DNA of 7,155 nt, from the NCBI GenBank assembly GCA_017519685.1, contig JAFWRV010000215.1, positions 1 to 7,155 on the forward strand, read 5' to 3'. This DNA is from Clostridia bacterium (GTDB taxonomy: Bacteria; Bacillota; Clostridia; Oscillospirales; Acutalibacteraceae). Positions 1 to 5,442 of this stretch are shown in pieces; position 1 is the first letter of the stretch; every line of letters begins with the position of its first letter. The position numbers were made by a program, and so were the translations under genes. The notes below the pieces were generated by a model that saw only the letters and a list, made by a program, of their open reading frames with translations, had not been told where the DNA came from and searched no databases.

Positions 1-1368
1 GCCCGCCTGCTCGTCAAGAAAACGTTTTCTCAGTTCACGGAATTCAGCCTGCAATTTTTCCTCTTTTTCGGAGGATTTGGCGTAATCGGCTTCCGCTTTT
101 TCGATTTTTTCCGTCAGTGTTTCATAGGCGGATATGCTCTTTTTCAGCGCGCTGAGATTATCCTGCGTTTCATTGAGCTTTGACAGCTCGTTTTCCGCCT
201 TGATTTTTTCTTCGCCGGAGTCCGAAAGCGTCTTCAGTTCTTCTTTGATTTTTGTGATATTCTCAGTCTTTTCCTTTATGAGAAGATTAAGTCTGCTTTC
301 ATTTTCCGAAGAATCGGCGAAAGCGGTTTCATGTGACTTTATGTCGGCGCTGAGTTTATCCGATTTATTGTAGCTTTCAAGATCGGAAGCGATAACGGCT
401 GCTTCCGATGTGTATTCGAGGGACTTCGGCTCCTCCTTTTCGGCTTCCTTGCAGGCGTCAACGAATTCGCTTTTACGGCTTTCAAGATTTTCTTTCTCAG
501 CCGTCGCTTTTTTGAGATCTTCGGAAATCTTTTTGAAATTATCCGCCTTGCCGCAGTCCTCGTTTGCCTTCTTGTATTCATCCTCGGCGCTTTTCACAAG
601 CTTTTCGAGTCTTGCCGCTTCCTCTCTGTCCGCTTCGATTATTCTTGTGGTTTCCTCGCAGAGAATTGAAACGGGAGTGTTTTCGATGTCGATATTATCA
701 AAAAACTCATCGTGAGTTTCCGGGAGAATAACGCCCGAAAAATACTGTGAGATGCTTCTTCTTCCGGCTTCGCATTTTTCTTTCGCCGATTTCATTTCGG
801 CAAAAAGGCGGGTCTGAAGTTTGTTGTATTTTCCGGTGTTGAAAAACTTTCTGAGAATTTCGCTTCTGTGATCGGTCTCGTCAAAAAGAAGCTTATGGAA
901 TTCTCCCTGAGCAATCATTGAGATTCTGTTGAACTGGTCATCCCTGAGACCTGTAATGTCAATGATAAGGTTTTTGACTTCATTCTCTTTTGTGTAAACC
1001 TTTCCGTTTGGTGTTTCAAGTGAAACGCTTGCCGCTGAAAGGGTTGTGCCGCTTCCGCTTTTCTTGGTTCTCTCATAAGCCGGGGAGCGTCTGATTACAT
1101 AGGTTTTTCCCCTGACCTCAAATGTCAGTTCAACGTATGTTTCCCTGTCGGGGGATGCGTAGTTTGAGCGGAGCATTCCCGCTTTTCTTTCTTCACCGCT
1201 CGCCTTGCCGTAAAGGGCATAGGTGATAGCGTCGAATATCGTTGTCTTTCCTGTTCCGGTATCTCCGGAAATCAGATAGATACCGTTATCCCCGAGGAGT
1301 GAAAAATCAAGAACTGTATTATCGGCGTAGGGGCCGAATGCCTGCATGGTGAGTTTAAGCGGTCTCAT
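1..1368 (-). CDS. sbcC: SbcC, ATPase subunit of the SbcCD nuclease (N-terminal 456 residues; C-terminus beyond left edge)
   Basis: This is the Rad50-like ATPase of the SbcCD complex, which with the SbcD nuclease cleaves DNA hairpins and blocked double-strand ends in the cytoplasm. The reading frame is open from the ATG at 1368 to base 1. The protein starts MRPLKLTMQAFGPYA, typical of the family. A Walker A motif GDTGTGKTT lies at residues 35-43, with K41 as the phosphate-binding lysine. The Q-loop is in IAQGEF, with Q154. From about residue 170 onward the sequence is rich in Lys, Glu, Ala and Leu with heptad character, which is the ascending arm of the long coiled coil. Family members are about 1000 residues long, so roughly half is missing: the zinc-hook CxxC, descending arm, ABC signature and Walker B are not in the window. 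The start is supported by AGGAGG six bases upstream. It overlaps the end of sbcD by 14 bases, implying translational coupling. Confidence 0.96.
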   Translation of the reverse strand, partial: MRPLKLTMQAFGPYADNTVLDFSLLGDNGIYLISGDTGTGKTTIFDAITYALYGKASGEERKAGMLRSNYASPDRETYVELTFEVRGKTYVIRRSPAYERTKKSGSGTTLSAASVSLETPNGKVYTKENEVKNLIIDITGLRDDQFNRISMIAQGEFHKLLFDETDHRSEILRKFFNTGKYNKLQTRLFAEMKSAKEKCEAGRRSISQYFSGVILPETHDEFFDNIDIENTPVSILCEETTRIIEADREEAARLEKLVKSAEDEYKKANEDCGKADNFKKISEDLKKATAEKENLESRKSEFVDACKEAEKEEPKSLEYTSEAAVIASDLESYNKSDKLSADIKSHETAFADSSENESRLNLLIKEKTENITKIKEELKTLSDSGEEKIKAENELSKLNETQDNLSALKKSISAYETLTEKIEKAEADYAKSSEKEEKLQAEFRELRKRFLDEQAG

Positions 1369-2500
1369 TTTCTTCCTCCTCGATTTTTTCTATCAGCGCG
1401 GTCAGATAAGCCGTCTGCCTTTCGGAGAGCTCCTCGCCCTTTACGCTCCGGTAAAAGTTTTTGAAATTGTCCAGCATTGATAGATTGCCGACATTTTGAT
1501 CCGAAGAGAATTCGGCGGCGCGGACCGTCTGCGCGTGTGTGTAGTCAATCTTTATGACATTAGGATAAACCGTGCGCACTCTGTTTATGACGTTGACTAT
1601 ATTTTCCTCATCCGTCAGAATGAATTTATAGAAATCATCCTTTTTAAGCTTTGATGAAAATTCCTGAGAAATAATCTCATTGTAGCTGCCTGTGATTTCA
1701 ACTATATCACGCATCGGTGCAAGGGGAACCGTTCTGATTCTCACATCGTCTTTTTCTCCGATTTCAACGACCGTCACGCTTTTTTCGTGATTGATTTCGG
1801 AGAGTGAGTATTTAAGCGGAGTGCCGCAGTATCTGATTGTTTCTCGTCCTGCGCTCTGCGCCCCGTGAAGATGACCGAGAGCGACATAGTCAAATCCGTC
1901 AAAAGCGGCGACATCAACATTGTCACTGCCTCCGACCGAAACATCCTCGGAGTCGCATCTCTCTGAGCCGGTTACAAACTGGTGTGCGATAAGAATGTTT
2001 CTTGAGGAGAAATCGGCATTCATATTTTTTACGGCGACTTTAACCGCGTCTGTATATGACGCGATTTCCTCATCGGGGAAGAAATTTCTGACAGTCGCCG
2101 GCTTGATAAACGGGAGCATCCAGAAATTCACTTCGCCGTGGCTGTCCTTCAATGTCAGCGGCTTTACGTTTCCGTTATAGACGGAGGACAAGTGAATTCC
2201 GCTCAGGTCAATCAGACGGTTCGCGAAAGCGTTTCTTTCGGCTGAGTCGTGATTTCCGCTGATTATGAAACTTTCGATTCTTTTTCCGGCAAGACGGACG
2301 ATGATGTCGTCAAAAAGGTTTATCGCGTCAAGAGGGGGAAACCCTCTGTCATAAATGTCTCCCGCGATTATCACCGCGTCCGGTTTCTCACTGTCGATGA
2401 TATCAAAAATACGGTCGGTTATGTATTGCTGATCCTCAATCAGGTCGAATTCACCGAGCTTTTTACCGAGATGAAGGTCGCTCAGATGTATGAACTTCAT
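1355..2500 (-). CDS. sbcD: SbcD, Mre11-type nuclease subunit of SbcCD
   Basis: This 381-residue protein is the metal-dependent phosphoesterase/nuclease subunit that partners SbcC in processing hairpins and blocked DNA ends. All the Mre11/SbcD phosphoesterase motifs are visible: SDLHLG (D8, H10), GDIYDR (D48), GNHDSAER (N83, H84, D85), an AHQF histidine (H173), and GHLHG (H210, H212). These are the expected ligands for two metal ions, usually manganese, so the protein should be active. The remainder, from about residue 240, fits the capping and SbcC-binding part. Its length is close to that usual for SbcD. The ATG at 2500 has a GGAG ribosome binding site six bases upstream, overlapping the end of the WYL gene that stops 11 bases before. 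The C-terminus is acidic (KIEEEENETA), partly because it encodes the sbcC ribosome binding site. It lies in an operon with the upstream regulator and downstream sbcC. Confidence 0.97.
   Translation of the reverse strand: MKFIHLSDLHLGKKLGEFDLIEDQQYITDRIFDIIDSEKPDAVIIAGDIYDRGFPPLDAINLFDDIIVRLAGKRIESFIISGNHDSAERNAFANRLIDLSGIHLSSVYNGNVKPLTLKDSHGEVNFWMLPFIKPATVRNFFPDEEIASYTDAVKVAVKNMNADFSSRNILIAHQFVTGSERCDSEDVSVGGSDNVDVAAFDGFDYVALGHLHGAQSAGRETIRYCGTPLKYSLSEINHEKSVTVVEIGEKDDVRIRTVPLAPMRDIVEITGSYNEIISQEFSSKLKKDDFYKFILTDEENIVNVINRVRTVYPNVIKIDYTHAQTVRAAEFSSDQNVGNLSMLDNFKNFYRSVKGEELSERQTAYLTALIEKIEEEENETA
1375..1380 (-). promoter_or_regulatory. Shine-Dalgarno of sbcC inside the 3' end of sbcD
   Basis: The minus strand reads AGGAGG, then AAGAAA, then the sbcC ATG at 1368. 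This is a full-consensus ribosome binding site with six-base spacing. It lies entirely within the last codons of sbcD, where the same bases encode the acidic run EEEE near the end of that protein. It decides the sbcC start and supports coupled translation of the two subunits. Confidence 0.85.
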
Positions 2501-2511
2501 ACTGTACTCCT

Positions 2512-3498
2512 TTATCTGTAAAGTTTTTTCATTTCATTGATTCTTTTTATCATTTCCCGACGTGTGCTCTCCGGCTCAAGTATTTCACAGTCCGTGCCGA
2601 AGCCGAACAGCCAGGCGAAAAACTGTGAGCTTTCCTGTACTTTTGTTCTGATAGTGAAATGATCATCGCCGTCGGGGACAATGATTATGTTTTTACCGAA
2701 TCTGTCGATTACAACACCGACAAGATCGTTTCTGAATCTTATCGTAACAGTCTTTTCCTCTCCGGCGAACATTCCGAACAGCTTGATGTTATAAGTCGAA
2801 AGATCCGTTTCGGAAAACTCTTTTTTACCTTCGCGTTTTTCATCTTTTATGACGATGCCGTCCATTTTGTCAACACGGAAATGCTTCATTTTTCCCGCTT
2901 CGGAATCATAGCCGAGCAGGTAGTAGTTTTCGTTATCCCAGATAAGTGAAAACGGACTCAGCTCGTATCTCTTTCCGTTGTGCCTGTATTCCGGTTTCTT
3001 ATGGAGATTGAAGTTGAAATATCTGAAAGTGATTTTTCTGTCGCTGTTAACGGCGGTTGAGATATAGTCAACGTTGCGAAAAACGCTTTCCTTGCTTGAC
3101 TTTATTCTGTTGTGAACGACAACCTGTCTGTGAAGGTCGCCGGCTTCGTAGATATTCGTGAGACTTTCAAGCTTTTTTATCAGGGCGAGACTCTCTTTTT
3201 CCGTGATGAATTTTGAACTCTGCACGCTGTCAACAAGCGCCTTGATTTCACCGATTTCAAATTCCGATGAGCCGCAGAAATAGCCGCCGTTTTTGCCCCT
3301 TGAAAGAATAATGTCTTCACCGTAAAGCCGCAGCTCTTCAATGTCATCATAGACAGTCTTTCTTTCGGCGGGAATGTTGAGCCCCGCGAGATATTCAATG
3401 ATGTCATCGGTTGAAGCGGGGTGATTTTCATCGGTGTTTCTTCTGAGAAAATCCCTGATATAAAGGATTTTGAGTTTCTGATTGGCTGATCTCGGCAT
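2512..3498 (-). CDS. HTH-WYL-WCX transcriptional regulator, first gene of the sbcDC operon
   Basis: This 328-residue protein has the three-part layout of WYL regulators. Residues about 8-75 form a winged helix-turn-helix of the DeoR/HTH_11 type (KTVYDDIEELRLYGEDI, then SRGKNGGYF as the wing). Residues about 140-215 form the WYL domain, with YELSPFSLIWDN, YYLLGYD and KHFRVDKM; the name-giving triad reads YYL (192-194) instead of WYL. Residues about 248-328 match the C-terminal WCX region (VTIRFRNDLVGVVIDRFG, then FFAWLFGFGTDCEILEP). In characterised relatives such as PafBC, DriD and BrxR/CapW, the WYL domain is a ligand sensor, with single-stranded DNA shown for some, and the targets are DNA-repair or phage-defence genes. 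Position immediately before sbcD and sbcC suggests it controls this operon, including itself; this is inference. Start ATG at 3498 has GGAGGT six bases upstream. Whether it activates or represses cannot be read. Confidence 0.92.
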   Translation of the reverse strand: MPRSANQKLKILYIRDFLRRNTDENHPASTDDIIEYLAGLNIPAERKTVYDDIEELRLYGEDIILSRGKNGGYFCGSSEFEIGEIKALVDSVQSSKFITEKESLALIKKLESLTNIYEAGDLHRQVVVHNRIKSSKESVFRNVDYISTAVNSDRKITFRYFNFNLHKKPEYRHNGKRYELSPFSLIWDNENYYLLGYDSEAGKMKHFRVDKMDGIVIKDEKREGKKEFSETDLSTYNIKLFGMFAGEEKTVTIRFRNDLVGVVIDRFGKNIIIVPDGDDHFTIRTKVQESSQFFAWLFGFGTDCEILEPESTRREMIKRINEMKKLYR

Positions 3499-3520
3499 AA
3501 GCGCACCTCCGTACGGTTTA

Positions 3521-3539
3521 TTGTACTTTGATAATACAT
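3521..3539. promoter_or_regulatory. Possible operator: imperfect dyad over the -10 of the WYL promoter
   Basis: The plus strand here contains TGTA, nine bases, then TACA, an interrupted inverted repeat that covers the -10 hexamer. A protein bound here would block the promoter, as expected for a self-repressing WYL regulator. The arms are only four bases, so chance is quite possible. Confidence 0.2.
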
Positions 3540-3559
3540 TAAGAGAGTGAAAATGTCAA
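3531..3559 (-). promoter_or_regulatory. Sigma-A promoter of the WYL-sbcD-sbcC operon
   Basis: On the minus strand, TTGACA (3559-3554) is followed by exactly 17 bases and TATTAT (3536-3531). The -35 is a perfect match and the -10 has one mismatch to TATAAT. Transcription should start near 3524, giving a leader of about 25 bases before the WYL start codon. It lies in the 85-base gap after the zinc-ribbon gene, so the three-gene operon can be transcribed independently of it. A promoter this close to consensus would be strong unless held down by a repressor. Confidence 0.85.
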
Positions 3560-3583
3560 CAGAGGTGCACCGCGATAAGGGCT

Positions 3584-3769
3584 TTATGCCGAAATAATCC
3601 TGAGTTCGTTATTCTGCTTCAGGTCATAGTTGAGGCAGGCGATATAAATCTCGTTCCTTGCCACAGAATACGCGATTCTTTCGCTGCAGCAGGGGCAGAG
3701 GGTCACCTTCGTTTTGCATTCGCCGGATTGAGCAACAATGTTTCCGCATTTAAGACACCAGATTTTCAT
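3584..3769 (-). CDS. Small zinc-ribbon protein of unknown function
   Basis: A 61-residue protein begins MKIWCLKCGN and carries two cysteine pairs, CLKC (C5, C8) and CPCC (C25, C28, with an extra C27), plus C45. Two CxxC knuckles about 16 residues apart are the pattern of a rubredoxin-like zinc ribbon, so one bound zinc is likely; I do not recognise the specific family. There is no signal peptide or membrane segment, so it should be cytoplasmic. The frame also has upstream ATG codons at 3796 and 3778, but AAAGGA sits eight bases before the ATG at 3769, and the other two have no properly placed ribosome binding site. It lies upstream of the WYL gene on the same strand with no clear terminator between, so some read-through into the sbcDC operon is possible. 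A role in that operon is unproven. Confidence 0.7.
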   Translation of the reverse strand: MKIWCLKCGNIVAQSGECKTKVTLCPCCSERIAYSVARNEIYIACLNYDLKQNNELRIISA

Positions 3770-3777
3770 TTTAACCA

Positions 3778-3783
3778 TCCTTT
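3778..3783 (-). promoter_or_regulatory. Ribosome binding site that sets the zinc-ribbon start
   Basis: The minus strand reads AAAGGA eight bases before the ATG at 3769. The longer-frame ATG at 3796 is preceded by AACAACAGCCA, which has no purine-rich motif, and the ATG at 3778 directly abuts AAAGG with no spacing. The shorter protein starting MKIWCLKC is therefore preferred. Confidence 0.65.
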
Positions 3784-3822
3784 CGTTATCTGTCATTGGC
3801 TGTTGTTTTTCTCTTCGTGTAT

Positions 3823-3831
3823 ATGATAGCA
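3823..3831 (-). promoter_or_regulatory. Possible extended -10 promoter of the zinc-ribbon gene
   Basis: The minus strand reads TGCTATCAT, an extended -10 (TGn followed by a hexamer matching TATAAT at four of six positions). No good -35 is seen at the right distance upstream, which an extended -10 can tolerate. It would give a leader of nearly 50 bases before the ATG at 3769. This is the best candidate in the divergent intergenic region, but it is weak. Confidence 0.35.
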
Positions 3832-3870
3832 GAAATAAAGTCCCATAAAACGAACTTTAAAAATATTTTC

Positions 3871-3899
3871 CGAAAAGTACCGGAGCGACCGCGTTTTCG
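3871..3899. promoter_or_regulatory. Imperfect dyad upstream of the glycosidase promoter, possible regulator site
   Basis: CGAAAA (3871-3876) is mirrored by TTTTCG (3894-3899), and inside them CGG (3881-3883) is mirrored by CCG (3889-3891). The dyad ends about ten bases upstream of the -35 at 3910, a usual place for an activator site. The two halves are offset by two bases, so it is imperfect, and no regulator gene for the sugar operon lies in the window. Confidence 0.25.
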
Positions 3900-3909
3900 A
3901 TAACTCATC

Positions 3910-3938
3910 TTTACATATTTACGGTCTTATGATACAAT
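3910..3938 (+). promoter_or_regulatory. Sigma-A promoter of the GH5-symporter operon
   Basis: TTTACA (3910-3915), 17 bases, then TACAAT (3933-3938), with TGA directly before the -10 (3930-3932) giving an extended -10. Each hexamer differs from consensus at one position. The transcript should start near 3945, leaving a leader of about 24 bases with GGAGG at 3957-3961. No transcription attenuator or riboswitch fits in such a short leader. Confidence 0.8.
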
Positions 3939-3968
3939 AAACAGGTATATTATTACGGAGGGCTGAAG

Positions 3969-5429
3969 ATGGATAAAATCGGCACAAACGGCATTCACTT
4001 TACGGATGATTCCGGGCGTATCCGTTTTTTTAACGGAATGAATATTGACGACAAGCTTATCGGCGATACTTTCAGGTATAATCTCGACGATGAATTTTTC
4101 TCATTATATACGGCAAACGGCTTCAATCTTATCCGCCTTGCCGTGCAGTGGGCAAACATTGAGCCGCGGCAGGGTCAATACAGTGAAACATATCTTGAAT
4201 CGCTCGATAAAATATTCCGTCTTGCGGAAAAACACAATGTTTATATTCTTCTTGATATGCATCAGGATCTTTACTCCGGCTTTGACGGCGTCGGAGGAGG
4301 CGACGGCGCTCCCGGCTGGGCGTGCCTGACCGACGGATACAAGGCGAAGCCGTATAAATTTGTCTGGGCGGAAGCGTATGTTTTCGGAAAGTGGGTTAAA
4401 CGCAGCTTTGATCATTTCTGGAGGAATGACAGAGTAAACGGCAGGGGACTTCAGGACCATTACGCCGAGCTTTGGCGGATGATGGCTGAAAGATACGGCG
4501 ATTCTCCCGCGCTTTTCGGCTTTGACTTTCTCAACGAGCCGTTTCCCGGCACATTCGCCGTAAAAATGGTGAAACGTATTGCCGCAAGCGCCGTAAGACA
4601 GATTCTGACAAGCAAAAAGCTCAAACGCGGCGCGCTTGTTTCGGCGCTCATTCATAAGGACAGCAAGGCGCTGCTTGACGGAATCCCGGGCTCGATAGTA
4701 AGGGATATTATGAATAAAGCGGATGCGCTTGAAGCCGAATTTGACCGTAAAACATACGGCCCGTTTCTCAACAGGATGGCGGAGGCAGTCCGCTCGGTTA
4801 CTTCAAACGGCATTATGATGATTGAACAGCCGTATCTCTGCAACGGCGGAGTGAAGCTCTCCGTTGAGCCGATAACAGTAAACGGAAAGAGTGAGCCGCT
4901 CCAGTGCTTCGGACCGCACGCCTATGATATGACTGTGGATACTCCGCTTTATAAATACGCGAACGCGGACCGCGTCAAAGCGTTTTTCGGTGAAATGAGA
5001 AACTCTCAGCTCCGCCTGAATGTACCGGCGGTTGTCGGCGAATGGGGAGGATGCAGTGATAATAAAGATACCTCATGGTTCCCGCACGCCTTTGAACTGC
5101 TTGACTATTTTGACGGAAACTGCTGGGGTCAGCTTTACTGGGATTATCACGGCGACGATATGACCGCTCCGCTTATGACGATGCTCAGCCGGACCGTTCC
5201 CGTAGCGGTGGCAGGGGAAGTCATACGCTACGGTACCGACAGGGAAAACAATGTTTTCACGCTTGAATATGTATCGGATAAAGGCGGTGAAACCCTCGTC
5301 TACGCGCACGCTCCGTTTGAAGCCTGTTGTGACGGCGAAATCAGGACCGTTTGCTCATATCCGAACGGCGCCTCACTCATCTCGGTTACCGCGGACGGCG
5401 GCAGTCACAAATTAACTTTGCAATTCTGA
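3969..5429 (+). CDS. Cytoplasmic GH5 glycoside hydrolase, endoglycoceramidase-like
   Basis: This 486-residue retaining beta-glycosidase has a GH5 (clan GH-A) barrel. The acid/base is E190 in GFDFLNEPF and the nucleophile is E358 in VVGEWGG. Other GH5 landmarks are R56 (LIRLAVQW), H98 in DMHQD, H317 and Y319 in GPHAYD, and W386 in CWGQLYWDYH. DMHQD followed by GDGAPGWA and TDG (residues 96-123) resembles endoglycoceramidases and related glucosylceramidases more than cellulases. A helix-rich stretch of about 60 residues (196-260) is inserted after the acid/base strand. Residues about 410-486 look like the small C-terminal beta-sandwich found in that group. The N-terminus MDKIGTNGIHF is not a signal peptide, so the enzyme should act in the cytoplasm. 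GGAGG lies seven bases before the ATG. A symporter gene begins 13 bases after the stop, so the substrate is probably an imported beta-glycoside; a ceramide substrate is not implied. Confidence 0.9.
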   Translation: MDKIGTNGIHFTDDSGRIRFFNGMNIDDKLIGDTFRYNLDDEFFSLYTANGFNLIRLAVQWANIEPRQGQYSETYLESLDKIFRLAEKHNVYILLDMHQDLYSGFDGVGGGDGAPGWACLTDGYKAKPYKFVWAEAYVFGKWVKRSFDHFWRNDRVNGRGLQDHYAELWRMMAERYGDSPALFGFDFLNEPFPGTFAVKMVKRIAASAVRQILTSKKLKRGALVSALIHKDSKALLDGIPGSIVRDIMNKADALEAEFDRKTYGPFLNRMAEAVRSVTSNGIMMIEQPYLCNGGVKLSVEPITVNGKSEPLQCFGPHAYDMTVDTPLYKYANADRVKAFFGEMRNSQLRLNVPAVVGEWGGCSDNKDTSWFPHAFELLDYFDGNCWGQLYWDYHGDDMTAPLMTMLSRTVPVAVAGEVIRYGTDRENNVFTLEYVSDKGGETLVYAHAPFEACCDGEIRTVCSYPNGASLISVTADGGSHKLTLQF

Positions 5430-5442
5430 AAGGAAAAACGGT

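Noticed and set aside
3180..3539. 119-codon minus-strand frame overlapping the WYL gene start
   Set aside because: It lies in another frame within the helix-turn-helix coding region, and its start falls inside the WYL promoter.
3770..3796. Longer zinc-ribbon start adding MTDNERMVK
   Set aside because: The ATG at 3796 lacks a ribosome binding site, whereas AAAGGA is correctly placed for the ATG at 3769.
3851..3862. Possible Gram-positive LexA box (CGAAC half)
   Set aside because: Only one half-site is present; the matching GTTC is missing at the required spacing, and the site is far from the sbcDC operon promoter.
3797..3968. Riboswitch, CcpA cre site or other RNA element in the divergent intergenic region
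   Set aside because: Leaders on both sides are short, I found no stable long stem followed by a T-run, and no sequence fits the cre consensus.
4104..4655. 183-codon open frame on the minus strand
   Set aside because: It is antisense to the catalytic part of the GH5 gene, where the sense frame has the catalytic NEP motif. The antisense protein has no recognisable domain.
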